NCBI GenBank assembly: GCA_025928545.1
Contig: JAICJH010000004.1
Coordinates: forward strand, 62,001 to 126,000
Source: Bryobacteraceae bacterium
Lineage (GTDB): Bacteria; Acidobacteriota; Terriglobia; Bryobacterales; Bryobacteraceae
Reading direction: 5' to 3'
DNA length: 64,000 bases
Shown: piece by piece, positions 18,030 to 26,646 of the stretch
Layout of the letters: each line of letters begins with the position of its first letter
How positions within the stretch are numbered: the first letter of the stretch is position 1
The notes under the pieces: model-generated
What the model saw: only the letters and a program-made list of their open reading frames with translations
What the model was told of the DNA's origin: nothing
The model's database searches: none
Position numbers and translations under genes: made by a program

Positions 18030-19492
18030 AACTCCTGATTGTGGACGACATTCCGATCAACCGCAAACTCCTCCGCGTCAGGCTGGAAGCGGAAGGGCAC
18101 ACCGCGCTCGAAGCCGCCGATGGCGTTGACGCGCTCCAGGTCCTGTCCCGCGAAAAAGTGGATGGCGTCATTTCGGATATCCTCATGCCCCGGATGGATG
18201 GTTACCGGCTTTGTAACGAGATCCGCGCCAACCGGCAGCTGCGCGACCTTGCCTTTATCTTCTATACCTCCACCTTTGTTTCGCCTGCCGATGAGCAGAT
18301 GGCGGGCGACGTTGGCGCGGACAAGTACCTCACCAAACCAGCTTCGATTGAGACCATCCTCGCCGCGATGAACGGAGCCATCTCGATGCAGCATGCTTCC
18401 CCTGAGCCGGGAGCCGTGCGCGAAATCGAAGTGCTCAAGGGCTACAGCGACCGCCTGGTCACCAAACTCGAAGAGAAGAACCTGCACCTGGAGCGCGAAC
18501 TGCGAATGTCGGCGCTGTCGGTCGAGATCGGCTCGGCTTTGATGCATGGGAAGACGTTGCCACAAACCCTGTGCCGTTGTTGCGAAGCGCTGGTTCGACA
18601 TCTGGACGCGAGCTCCGCCACTATCTGGACCTGCGACGCCGGCGGCGAATCGCTCGAATGGCAGGCCGGGGCCGGTGAAGCTTCGGGAAGCGGGGAACGC
18701 ATTATCCGCCCGCTGATCGTCGGAGAGCGCCTTCTGGGCATTATGGCTGTATTTGCGGCCGCTCCGTTTTCGGAGGCGGCACTCGAGAAGCTCGCCTCCG
18801 TTGCCGATTCGATCGCAATGGGCATCGATCACAATCGCTCTCAGGAAGATCTGCGCAACGCCCTTGCCGAGAAAACGACCCTGCTTCAGGAGGTTCATCA
18901 TCGCGTCAAAAACAACCTTCAGGTGATCTGCAGTCTGCTCGCCATGCAGATCAATTGCGCGGGCGGCGATTCTTCGGTCAGCGCACTGAATGACGCCCAC
19001 GCACGAGTTCTCGCGGTTTCGCTGATTCACGAACAGATTTACCAATCCGAAACCGTGTCCGAGCTCGATTTCGGGGAATACATCGACCGGCTCTCCGAAT
19101 TCATATTTGCCGCGTACTGCATCGATCCTTCGCGAATTCAGCTGCGGACGACTCTTGAGCCGGTGCGCCTGGGAGTGGATCAGGCAGTTCCCTGCGGTCT
19201 GATTCTGAACGAACTGCTTTCTAATGTCCTCAAACACGCTTTCACAGACGGCCGCGCGGGAATGGTATCGGTTACTCTGCAAAATACTCCCGATGGCTTC
19301 GCTCACCTCACGGTGGCGGATAACGGGGTCGGTTTCGCAGCGGATTTCCAATGGGAACGCGAACATTCGCTTGGCATGAAAGTGGTCCGGGCTCTGGTCA
19401 AACAACTTCGAGGGAATCTTTTCGTCAGTGGCGCAGACGGAGCGACTTTCCGCATCAGTTGGCAATTGCCGGTAGCGAACTGCCGTCGCTAA
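18026..19492 (+). CDS. Receiver-GAF-HisKA_2 hybrid histidine kinase
   Basis: Encodes 488 residues from the ATG at 18026, which gives a normal receiver start ([14 protein letters not shown]). Asp51 in ISDILMPRMDGY is the phosphoacceptor. A helix with LERELRMSALSVEIG leads to a GAF-like domain (about residues 170-270). A HisKA_2-type dimerisation domain carries the phosphoacceptor His in EVHHRVKNNLQ (about residues 291-292), followed by an HATPase_c domain with NELLSNVLKHAF and VADNGVGF. A kinase joined to an N-terminal receiver suggests regulation by the upstream kinase and lone receiver. Confidence 0.9.
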   Translation: MKLLIVDDIPINRKLLRVRLEAEGHTALEAADGVDALQVLSREKVDGVISDILMPRMDGYRLCNEIRANRQLRDLAFIFYTSTFVSPADEQMAGDVGADKYLTKPASIETILAAMNGAISMQHASPEPGAVREIEVLKGYSDRLVTKLEEKNLHLERELRMSALSVEIGSALMHGKTLPQTLCRCCEALVRHLDASSATIWTCDAGGESLEWQAGAGEASGSGERIIRPLIVGERLLGIMAVFAAAPFSEAALEKLASVADSIAMGIDHNRSQEDLRNALAEKTTLLQEVHHRVKNNLQVICSLLAMQINCAGGDSSVSALNDAHARVLAVSLIHEQIYQSETVSELDFGEYIDRLSEFIFAAYCIDPSRIQLRTTLEPVRLGVDQAVPCGLILNELLSNVLKHAFTDGRAGMVSVTLQNTPDGFAHLTVADNGVGFAADFQWEREHSLGMKVVRALVKQLRGNLFVSGADGATFRISWQLPVANCRR

Positions 19493-19534
19493 AATGGAAC
19501 CATCTCGACTCGGTCCATATCGCGGCGCAATTTC

Positions 19535-20557
19535 ATGTCTATGACGGTGGGCGCTGTTTCCGCCTCGGAGTTCAGGCGCTATGCCGACCCGGCCACGGAA
19601 CTCACGGTGGTTCGCCTCACGGACCCCGCCTTCGCCAGCGGCCTCACGGCCCCGCATCTTCACCAGTTCACCAGGCGGAGCGATTCCCTGCTCTACTGGA
19701 GCGAACGCGACGGCTCCCGTCAGATATACCGTCTGGATCTCAAGAGCGGCGAATCGAAACAACTTACTGCCGCCGCCGATCTCAACATCAACAACTTCTC
19801 GCTCTCGTCCGACGAGAAATACCTGTATTTCTTCGATGGAGCCGTTCTTCAAAGCGTGTCCACCCTGTCGCCAAAGCCGCGTGACATGTACAAGGTCCCG
19901 AATAAGGCCGGTGCGTCAAACCTTAGCGTGGCGGGCGATGGCTCCGTTGTGTTCTCGGAAGGCTCGCGAATCATGCGTGTGGCACTTCAGAAGACCGGCC
20001 CAATTCTCGAAACCGACGGCAAAATCGATCTGGTCATGGCGCGTCCCCGCCACCAACAACTTCTCTACCGGCAAAAGGGCGCACTGTGGCTCGTTAACAC
20101 CGACGGCACGGGAAAGAAGCAGATTTCGCTTTCACCGAATGCCAGGCCGGGCAGCACAGGACAAGTCCTCTGGTCCCCGAACGGCCATACGCTGCTGTAT
20201 CTTCAGAACCCGGAAGATCCGAAACAACTGATCACGCTGCGGGAAAACTCACCCGACGAAGCCACGGACCAGCTGATTGCCCGCACGAGTCAGTTTGCGA
20301 CTTTTGCTCCGAACGGCGACGCGTCAGTCTTCGCGGGAGCCAGCCGGAACAGGGCGTCGGCCTATATTTTGATTCTGCTTCGTGTGGCGAAACGCGAACT
20401 GACACTCTGCGAACACCACGCGTCCGATCCGTCCCTGGTCTCGGTCGTCTTCGCTCCAGATAGCCAGAGTATTGTCTTTGTGAGCGACCGTCACGGCAAG
20501 CCGGCGCTCTACCGCGTGTCTGTGGAGAAGTTCGTAGAAGAAACGAACGACCAGTAA
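19535..20557 (+). CDS. WD40-like beta-propeller protein (PD40/oligogalacturonide-lyase-like)
   Basis: Encodes 340 residues. Repeated blocks such as SLLYWSERDGSRQIYRLDL, FSLSSDEKYLYFF, VLWSPNGHTLLYLQNP and VFAPDSQSIVFVSDRHGKPALYRV are PD40/TolB-type propeller blades of about 45 residues. The order LTAPHLHQFTRRSDSLLY resembles oligogalacturonate lyases, but the catalytic residues could not be confirmed. No signal peptide is visible from the ATG at 19535, and the ribosome-binding site is weak. It follows the kinase gene by 42 bases. Confidence 0.65.
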   Translation: MSMTVGAVSASEFRRYADPATELTVVRLTDPAFASGLTAPHLHQFTRRSDSLLYWSERDGSRQIYRLDLKSGESKQLTAAADLNINNFSLSSDEKYLYFFDGAVLQSVSTLSPKPRDMYKVPNKAGASNLSVAGDGSVVFSEGSRIMRVALQKTGPILETDGKIDLVMARPRHQQLLYRQKGALWLVNTDGTGKKQISLSPNARPGSTGQVLWSPNGHTLLYLQNPEDPKQLITLRENSPDEATDQLIARTSQFATFAPNGDASVFAGASRNRASAYILILLRVAKRELTLCEHHASDPSLVSVVFAPDSQSIVFVSDRHGKPALYRVSVEKFVEETNDQ

Positions 20558-20571
20558 ACGCGGGCCGGGCG

Positions 20572-20904
20572 TCAGGCCTTTTTGACCCTGACGGCCGTGC
20601 CGTAGCAGAGCACTTCGGTAACGCCCTGCATCAGTTCGGTGGCGTCGTAACGAACACCCACAACCGCCTCCGCGCCTTTTTCCGCGGCGTGCGCCAGCAT
20701 GCGTTCGAACGCATCTTCGCGGGTTTTCTCACAGAGATTGGTGAACAGTGAAATATCCCCGCCGATCACCGTCTGCAGGCTCGCCCCGATGGTGCCGAAA
20801 ACCGAACGCGACCGTACCACGATTCCGCGTACAATCCCCAGGTTCTGAGTCACCTGATATCCGGCGAGTTCGAAAACCGTCGATGTCATTTCATGGGCAA
20901 TCAT
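20572..20904 (-). CDS. YbjQ-family (DUF74) protein
   Basis: Encodes 110 residues. The sequence VTQNLGIVRGIVVRSRSVFGTIGASLQTVIGGDISLFTNLCEKTREDAFERML and GAEAVVGVRYDATE is the YbjQ/heavy-metal-binding DUF74 family, a small homopentameric fold with unknown activity. Its ATG overlaps the stop of glcF (ATGA), which favours the start at 20904 over the ATG five codons later and shows coupling to the glycolate genes. Confidence 0.88.
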   Translation of the reverse strand: MIAHEMTSTVFELAGYQVTQNLGIVRGIVVRSRSVFGTIGASLQTVIGGDISLFTNLCEKTREDAFERMLAHAAEKGAEAVVGVRYDATELMQGVTEVLCYGTAVRVKKA

Positions 20905-22235
20905 TTGGCCGTCCTTTTCGCCGCGGGTTTATAGGCTTCATCCAGAATTTCAATGACATGCGCCACGCGCACGCCTTCCTGTCCCCATTTGCGCACACCG
21001 GCCCGGAGTTGCAGCATGCAGCCTGGATTCGCCGTCGAAACGATCTGAGTTTTTGTGGCGTTCACGTTGACCATCTTCTTTTCCAGAATCTGCATCGACA
21101 TGTCCGTGTGCAGTGCGTTATAAATTCCGGCACTTCCGCAACAGGCATCTGCCATCGGCATTTCCCGGAATTCGACACCGGGTACGGCGCGCAGCAATTG
21201 CCTCGGGGCATTCCGTATCTTCTGCCCGTGAGCCAGATGGCATGAATCCTGATAAGTGACGGTCGCGTTCACCGGGCTCATGGTGGGATTCAGCTCGATG
21301 GAAGCAAGAAACTCGGTCGCATCACGCATCATCGCCGAAAACTGGAGAGCGCGCGTCGCGTATTCGGGGTCATGGGCCAGAAGTTCGCCGTACTCTTTCA
21401 ACGTGGAGCCACAGCCGGCCGCGTTGCTGATGATCGCATCGAATCCGCCGCTGAGGAAAGCGTCGATATTCTTTCGCGCCTGTCGTCTCGCCACATCCCG
21501 GACTCCGGCATGAACCTGAAGTGCTCCGCAGCAAGTCTGGTCCGGCGGAATCACGACCTCGCATCCATTCGCCTGCAAGACCCGGACCGTGGCCTCGTTC
21601 AGGCGCGCAAACGAGATGTTGGCGACGCACCCCGCTACGAACGCCACCCGGTAACGCTTCGTTCCTTTGGCAGGGAAAGTTTTGCCATACTCGCGGAAGA
21701 AGAATGGAATTTCGGCATCCGGCAGCAGTGCTTCGCGGTCCCCCAGAGTTCCCAGGAGACGGGGCAGTCCGAGCGCCCGCAGAATTTTTTGCAGACCGCT
21801 CGCCTGGTAGAGATACAACAAAGCTCCCGCGGCGGTGAGCAGCGCTGAGGAGGGAAGCAGCCTGGCGAATACGAATCTCCGAAGTTGCCGGGCAGGCCAG
21901 CTGCGCTTCGTTTTCGCCTCGATTTCGGCCCGGGCGTCTTCCACAAGCCGGCCGTACGGCACACCGGAAGGGCAGGCGCTTTCGCAGGCACGGCAAGCCA
22001 GGCACAGGTCAATGTGCTCCTGGTAGGTCTCGGTAATCGGCGCCCCGGCGGCGACCTGGTTCATCTGATAGATGCGGCCGCGCGGGGAATCCATTTCCAC
22101 GCCCAATTCACGGTATGTCGGGCATGCATTCAGGCAAAGCCCGCAGTGAACGCAGCGATCGAGATCGACCTGATGCGGTTTATCGATGTCGGACGCACCG
22201 AGAACAACCAACGGTTTGGATTCTGTTGTGGCCAT
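20901..22235 (-). CDS. glcF: Glycolate oxidase iron-sulfur subunit
   Basis: Encodes 444 residues. It is the iron-sulfur electron-transfer subunit of the membrane-associated glycolate oxidase that converts glycolate to glyoxylate. Two 4Fe-4S clusters are indicated by CVHCGLCLNACP (about residue 28) and CLACRACESACP (about 78). The C-terminal half carries the CCG-domain signatures (TCCGALQVHAG and DACCGSAGIYN) typical of GlcF/LldE-type proteins. It begins 3 bases after glcE ends. The FAD catalytic subunit GlcD is not adjacent and is not seen in this window. Confidence 0.92.
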   Translation of the reverse strand: MATTESKPLVVLGASDIDKPHQVDLDRCVHCGLCLNACPTYRELGVEMDSPRGRIYQMNQVAAGAPITETYQEHIDLCLACRACESACPSGVPYGRLVEDARAEIEAKTKRSWPARQLRRFVFARLLPSSALLTAAGALLYLYQASGLQKILRALGLPRLLGTLGDREALLPDAEIPFFFREYGKTFPAKGTKRYRVAFVAGCVANISFARLNEATVRVLQANGCEVVIPPDQTCCGALQVHAGVRDVARRQARKNIDAFLSGGFDAIISNAAGCGSTLKEYGELLAHDPEYATRALQFSAMMRDATEFLASIELNPTMSPVNATVTYQDSCHLAHGQKIRNAPRQLLRAVPGVEFREMPMADACCGSAGIYNALHTDMSMQILEKKMVNVNATKTQIVSTANPGCMLQLRAGVRKWGQEGVRVAHVIEILDEAYKPAAKRTAK

Positions 22236-22238
22236 GGT

Positions 22239-23411
22239 TTACAGCAAGCCGTAAAGGCGCCCGCTATTGAGCAGACCTTCGGGATCGAACATCTTCTTGA
22301 TCCCTTTCATGATCTCAAATTCGCCTCCGGGGGCGGGCCACAGGACCAGTCCGGCCCGGTCCACTCCGGGCCCGGCAAATTCAATCACGCCTTTCCAGCC
22401 GCGTTTTGCCGACGCAGCGAGCCATCGCGACGCGGCGTCGGGACGGCTAAACCACGCGCGAACAATACCGGTGCCGACCATGGCATGGCCCGCGCCCTCT
22501 ACGCTCAAAAGAGCTTCCGCGCATTCGGAAAGCGGCGCTGTCACGCGCACAACCGCACCGTCGTTGAATTTCTCCAGATGGTGGGGAGTTACGGCGGCAA
22601 TACCGGTCCAGAAACGCTGTTCTTCTTCCCGCGTTAACTCGCGCGCGGTTCCGGAATTACCACCCAATGCAAGAGTTTCGCGGGCGGAGCGTTCGATAAC
22701 CGCGTTATTTCCGCCAAACTGGAGCGCAAGAGCGAAGCCCTTCGCGCTGAACTGCGCGTTAAGAATCGGATTCAGAACATCCGCCGCAAGTGGATTCAGA
22801 CCAGCTTTCACAACGGACGCATAAGCCGCCATTGCAGCGTTCAATTCGTCAAACTGCAACAGAACGGTGCGCGAAACCGTGGGAATGGGCAGGAGCTTAA
22901 AATTCAGAGTCGCGATGGCGGCCAGGGTTCCGAACGACCCGATCATCAGTTTCCCCATATCGAGCCCGGCCACATTCTTGACAACCATACCGCCGGAACG
23001 TATGAGTTTGCCCTCCAGGGTCGCGAATTCCATCCCGATCACCAGATCGCGGGCGGCTCCATATCCCCGTCGGCGCGATTCGCTGATGTTGGCCGCGACA
23101 ATACCGCCGATGGTGGATTCACCGGAATACGGGCCAGCCAGCGGAATCATCTGGCCATTGCGCGCCAGTTCTCGGCTGAGTTCCGTGTACGGGATTCCGG
23201 CCTCGACGCTGATTGTAAGGTCACGCGGCTCGTATTTCAGGATCCGTTTCATTCCGGATGTGCTGATTCGGACTGCGCTTCGTTTTATCGGTCCACCCAT
23301 CAGTTGTTTAGAGTTGGTACCAGATAGCTCCACCGACTGATGCGCGTTTGCTGCCGAGCGCAGCGCGTCCCGGAGCTCTTCGGAACTGGCGGGTTGGAGG
23401 ATATCCGGCAA
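22239..23411 (-). CDS. glcE: Glycolate oxidase FAD-binding subunit
   Basis: Encodes 390 residues from a TTG at 23411 preceded by AGG. It has the FAD_binding_4 (PCMH) pattern: SVELSGTNSKQL, IPLAGPYSGESTIGGIVAAN, and GGMVVKNVAGLDMGKLMIGSFGTL, then a C-terminal domain ending NSGRLYGLL. It works with GlcD and GlcF in glycolate oxidation. The normal order is glcD-glcE-glcF; here glcD is missing upstream, where pyrE diverges instead. This implies glcD lies elsewhere or that this pair works with another partner. Confidence 0.9.
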   Translation of the reverse strand: MPDILQPASSEELRDALRSAANAHQSVELSGTNSKQLMGGPIKRSAVRISTSGMKRILKYEPRDLTISVEAGIPYTELSRELARNGQMIPLAGPYSGESTIGGIVAANISESRRRGYGAARDLVIGMEFATLEGKLIRSGGMVVKNVAGLDMGKLMIGSFGTLAAIATLNFKLLPIPTVSRTVLLQFDELNAAMAAYASVVKAGLNPLAADVLNPILNAQFSAKGFALALQFGGNNAVIERSARETLALGGNSGTARELTREEEQRFWTGIAAVTPHHLEKFNDGAVVRVTAPLSECAEALLSVEGAGHAMVGTGIVRAWFSRPDAASRWLAASAKRGWKGVIEFAGPGVDRAGLVLWPAPGGEFEIMKGIKKMFDPEGLLNSGRLYGLL

Positions 23412-23462
23412 CCTAATACTGTAGCCTGGACCAATGCCGTTAGTCGGGCGGTTCTGAAAAGG

Positions 23463-23539
23463 CCGGAAACCCCTGGCTTACGTGCCGGCTCGGTATCGGC
23501 CTCCCGGAAACCGCTTGCGTACGTGCCGCTCGGTTCTGG
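23463..23539 (+). repeat. Imperfect 36-bp direct repeat in the pyrE leader
   Basis: Two copies, 23463-23499 and 23504-23539, share CCGGAAACC, TACGTGCCG and CTCGGT with a spacing of about 41 bases. They lie between the glcE start and the pyrE coding region, where promoters of both divergent genes should be. A regulatory function is possible, but a decayed duplication is equally likely. A short hairpin (23578-23595, AGGGGG/CCCCCT with a 6-base loop) follows just before pyrE. Confidence 0.5.
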
Positions 23540-23621
23540 TGATCGATCATATGGAAGACAAGCCGACGGACAATTGAAGGGGGAAAACACCCCCTCCCTC
23601 CGCGATTGCTATATTAACTTT

Positions 23622-24227
23622 TTGGATCCACACAACATAGCAGCGGAAAGCACCATCCTCGACCTGTTTTTGGAAACGGGTGCCTATTTACGCGGGCATT
23701 TTAAACTTTCCAGCGGCCTGCACAGCGGAGCTTATCTGCAGTCGGCGCTGGTGCTGGCGCATCCGCGGCACGCGGAAACCCTGGGCCGCGAACTGGCGGC
23801 GAAGATCAAAGAACTGGCGGGCGCGGAAAGTATCGCGCTGGTAATTTCGCCTGCGCTGGGCGGTCTGATCATCGGACACGAGGTGGCGCGTGCGCTGGGA
23901 GTGCGTTTCCTTTTTACGGAGCGCGATTCGGATCGCCGAATGTCATTGCGTCGCGGTTTCACGCTGTCGCCTGGCGAACGCGTGGTGGTGGTGGAAGACG
24001 TCATCACGACCGGCGGCAGTACGCTCGAAGTGATCGAGATTGTGCGCGCGGCAGGGGCGATGCCGTTGGCGGCCGGTTCGATTATCGACCGCAGCGGCGG
24101 CGCGGCCGATCTGGGGATTCCGCGCGCGGCGCTGGCCACGCTGAAGGTGGAATCGTATCAGCCCGCCGAATGCCCCATGTGCCAGGCAGGTGAAGCCGTA
24201 ACCAAGCCCGGTTCGCGTCCGGCGTAA
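23622..24227 (+). CDS. pyrE: Orotate phosphoribosyltransferase
   Basis: Encodes about 201 residues. It joins orotate to phosphoribosyl pyrophosphate in pyrimidine synthesis. Visible motifs are GHFKLSSGLHSGAYLQSAL, ISPALGGLIIGHEVA and the PRPP loop VVVVEDVITTGGSTLE. The frame is open far upstream, but family members start close to ILDLFLETGAY. I placed the start at the in-frame TTG 23622; no ATG or GTG fits and no good ribosome-binding site is visible, so the true start is uncertain by up to about 12 codons. It is followed closely by truA, and both lie downstream of a divergent region shared with glcE. Confidence 0.88.
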   Translation: MDPHNIAAESTILDLFLETGAYLRGHFKLSSGLHSGAYLQSALVLAHPRHAETLGRELAAKIKELAGAESIALVISPALGGLIIGHEVARALGVRFLFTERDSDRRMSLRRGFTLSPGERVVVVEDVITTGGSTLEVIEIVRAAGAMPLAAGSIIDRSGGAADLGIPRAALATLKVESYQPAECPMCQAGEAVTKPGSRPA

Positions 24228-24235
24228 ACAAGAAC

Positions 24236-24955
24236 TTGTCCAGACGCATCCGCATCACGGTAGCCTATGACGGCACGGATTATCACGGCTGGCAACTTCA
24301 GCCCGCGCTGCCGACAATTCAGGGAGTTCTGGAAGAAATCGTAACCGGAATTGAAGGCAGCCCCGTTCGGGTTGAAGGTTCGGGACGCACCGATGCCGGA
24401 GTGCATGCGATGGCGCAGGTGGCTGCGTTCACGCTGGAAAATCCAATCCCGGTGGATAATCTGCGGCGTGCGATGAATCGGCTGCTCCCGGCGTCGGTGC
24501 GGATCCTGCGGGTGGAAGAAGCAGACGCCACCTTTCATCCGCGTTTCGATGCCGTGGCGAAAACATATCGCTATACGATCTTTCGTGAGGAAGTTTGTCC
24601 GCCGATTGAATGGCGCTATGTGTATCATCACCCGTATCCGCTGAATGAAGAGGCGATGAAGACCGCGGCGCGCGTGTACGAGGGTGAGCACGATTTCTCG
24701 GCCTTCGCGGCTGCCGATAATCGCGACGAGCCGGTGTCAAAGGTACGTACTATTTTCAGCTCGGTGCTGGAACGGCATGAGAACAAGCTGATTTATACGG
24801 TTCGCGGCAACGGGTTTCTGAAACACATGGTGCGGAACATAGTGGGGACGATGCTCGAAGCGGGTCGCGGGAATATCGCTCCGGACGCGCTGCCGAAAAA
24901 ATCGGGGCGCACCGCACCTGCGAAGGGGCTGACCATGGTGGGCGTGGAATATTGA
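24236..24955 (+). CDS. truA: tRNA pseudouridine(38-40) synthase
   Basis: Encodes 239 residues from a TTG start. TruA converts uridines 38-40 of the tRNA anticodon stem-loop to pseudouridine. The catalytic Asp53 lies in GSGRTDAGVHA. Other family blocks are VAYDGTDYHGWQ, AVAKTYRYTIFR, FLKHMVRNIVGTMLE and GLTMVGVEY at the end. It begins 8 bases after pyrE. Confidence 0.95.
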   Translation: MSRRIRITVAYDGTDYHGWQLQPALPTIQGVLEEIVTGIEGSPVRVEGSGRTDAGVHAMAQVAAFTLENPIPVDNLRRAMNRLLPASVRILRVEEADATFHPRFDAVAKTYRYTIFREEVCPPIEWRYVYHHPYPLNEEAMKTAARVYEGEHDFSAFAAADNRDEPVSKVRTIFSSVLERHENKLIYTVRGNGFLKHMVRNIVGTMLEAGRGNIAPDALPKKSGRTAPAKGLTMVGVEY

Positions 24956-24977
24956 GCGCAATGCTAGCCTGAAAGCA

Positions 24978-25538
24978 GTGCCCTGCCTTTACGATATTGA
25001 ACCTGGACCTTACTCTCCTGAAATTGTGCGGATGATCGTCGAGATCCCGCAGCATTCCGCTAACAAATACGAATACGACGGGAAACTGGGGGTTTTCCGG
25101 CTGGATCGCGCCCTGTTTTCGCCGATTCATTATCCCGGCGATTACGGATTCATCCCCGGAACGCTGGCCGAGGATAACGATCCGCTGGATTGCCTGGTGC
25201 TGGTGCAGCAGCCGAGTTATCCGGGAGTCATGATCGAGGTGCGTCCGGTGGGCGTGCTCAACATGGTGGACGCGGAAGAGGGCGATCAGAAGATTCTGGC
25301 GGTGCCGACGAAGAATCCGCGGTATGACCAGATCCACACCATGGATCAGATTTTCGCGCATGTGCGGCGCGAGATCGAGCATTTCTTCACGATTTACAAG
25401 GAACTGGAAGGCAAGTTGACCAGGATGGAAGGCTGGGGCGGGCCAATGGAAGCACGGCGGGCGATTGTGGAAAGCCGCCAGCGCTATCTGGATTCGCAGG
25501 TCGCCAAGTCACAAGCTGCGACGGAGACTAAGGGCTAG
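24978..25538 (+). CDS. ppa: Inorganic pyrophosphatase (family I)
   Basis: Encodes 186 residues from a GTG. It hydrolyses pyrophosphate in the cytoplasm, which pulls biosynthetic reactions forward. The metal-binding signature is seen in YGFIPGTLAEDNDPLDCLVL, with VEIPQHSANKYEYD and MVDAEEGDQKILAVP as further family blocks. It follows truA by 22 bases, so pyrE-truA-ppa are likely cotranscribed. Confidence 0.95.
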   Translation: MPCLYDIEPGPYSPEIVRMIVEIPQHSANKYEYDGKLGVFRLDRALFSPIHYPGDYGFIPGTLAEDNDPLDCLVLVQQPSYPGVMIEVRPVGVLNMVDAEEGDQKILAVPTKNPRYDQIHTMDQIFAHVRREIEHFFTIYKELEGKLTRMEGWGGPMEARRAIVESRQRYLDSQVAKSQAATETKG

Positions 25539-25552
25539 GGATTCGGGCGAGC

Positions 25553-26221
25553 TTACTTGTCGGAGTCCGGTGGTTTCTCGCCGGGCCGGTAAAGCGTCGG
25601 GGGTTTGCGGACTGGTTTGGCTGCGTCCTGGGCGGCGGCTTCGGCAGCGGCCGCGGCTTTATCCGTGGAGGCGTTTGCGTTCCCCAGCTTTCGCTCCGCG
25701 GCGTTCACGGCGTCCACTTCTTTCTGTTCTTTCCGAACCTTGGCGTTCACTTCCTGGCCGCGAGCGCCGAGGTCCTCTTTCGCCGCCTCGAGACCGTCGG
25801 TGGTGGCGGCGATGGCCTCTTTCAGATCGAAGTCATACATCGCCAGATCCTGTGGCGTACTGGCCTGGATCTTCTGCAATTGTTCGAGGAATTTTGTCTC
25901 ACCCTCGCTCACCACGGCGGGGGCAGCGGTCACGTCATTCTTGCGGATCAAAGCATCGTCTGAAACAGTGCCGATGGCGTCGATGATGTTGGTGTAATCC
26001 TCCAGCAACTGCCGGATTTCACCGGAACGTCCGGTTTTGTTCTTCGCCAGGAGGGATTGCAGCTGATCGAGGCGCTGTTTCGCGAAAACAATATAAAGCT
26101 TGATACGGGCGACAGGTTCCTGCACTTCGCGGACCTGATCGATTTCAGTGGCGGTCAGGAAGTCTTTTTGCGCGAAAGCGGGAAGCGCCAGAAGCAGGAC
26201 GATGAGCAGTCGTTTCTTCAT
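25553..26221 (-). CDS. Secreted coiled-coil-like protein of unknown function
   Basis: Encodes 222 residues with a signal peptide (residues 1-17, ending AFAQ). The mature protein is rich in charged residues and long helices (VREVQEPVARIKLYIVFAKQ, LEQLQKIQ, KVRKEQKEVDAVNAAERKL), followed by an Ala-rich segment and a Pro-rich end TLYRPGEKPPDSDK. I recognise no family. Its start overlaps the stop of the preceding gene (ATGA), so it is the last of a three-gene operon with a TPR protein. Confidence 0.55.
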   Translation of the reverse strand: MKKRLLIVLLLALPAFAQKDFLTATEIDQVREVQEPVARIKLYIVFAKQRLDQLQSLLAKNKTGRSGEIRQLLEDYTNIIDAIGTVSDDALIRKNDVTAAPAVVSEGETKFLEQLQKIQASTPQDLAMYDFDLKEAIAATTDGLEAAKEDLGARGQEVNAKVRKEQKEVDAVNAAERKLGNANASTDKAAAAAEAAAQDAAKPVRKPPTLYRPGEKPPDSDK

Positions 26222-26646
26222 TTCTTCTTACCCATGATGCCGTCGAACCAGGCATCGTGGATCTCCTGTATCTTCATTATCGGCCCATCGAGGACACTCC
26301 GCTGGTCGAGGTCCATTTTCTCCCGAAGGTCGGCCAGCCGGTGTAACAGTTCGTGGGAGCGGAGCTCTACACCTTTGAAAGTGCCGGGTTGACGGGAAGG
26401 TGTTTTTCCCGCGGCGGCAAAGGAATCGCGCGAAAGTTCCATGGCGGCCACCATGTTGCCAATCTCGGTTGCGAGCCGCGCATTATCGCCATTGTCGTTG
26501 GCAGATTCCACGTTGCGTTCGGCGACAGCGGCATAGTCCACGGCGGCTTTGGCGCGGTGCTCCGGATTCGGGTCGGCCTTGACTTGCGCAAGGCTGGGAG
26601 GGGCGGCAGCGGCCAGCAGGAGAAGAACCGGGAACGCCAGAATCAC
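26218..26646 (-). CDS. Small secreted protein of unknown function
   Basis: Encodes 142 residues with a signal peptide ending SLAQV. The mature part is mainly helical (HRAKAAVDYAAVAERNVESA, RSHELLHRLADLREKMDLDQRS) and ends in a basic GKKK. It is coupled by ATGA overlaps to the TPR gene before it and the 222-residue gene after it. No family was recognised. The shared coupling suggests that the three products act in one exported assembly. Confidence 0.6.
   Translation of the reverse strand: MILAFPVLLLLAAAAPPSLAQVKADPNPEHRAKAAVDYAAVAERNVESANDNGDNARLATEIGNMVAAMELSRDSFAAAGKTPSRQPGTFKGVELRSHELLHRLADLREKMDLDQRSVLDGPIMKIQEIHDAWFDGIMGKKK

Noticed and set aside
17960..19852. Open frame of 630 codons on the minus strand over the hybrid kinase and propeller genes
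   Set aside because: It lies opposite well-supported genes with clear domain motifs, and its own sequence shows no motif or plausible start region.
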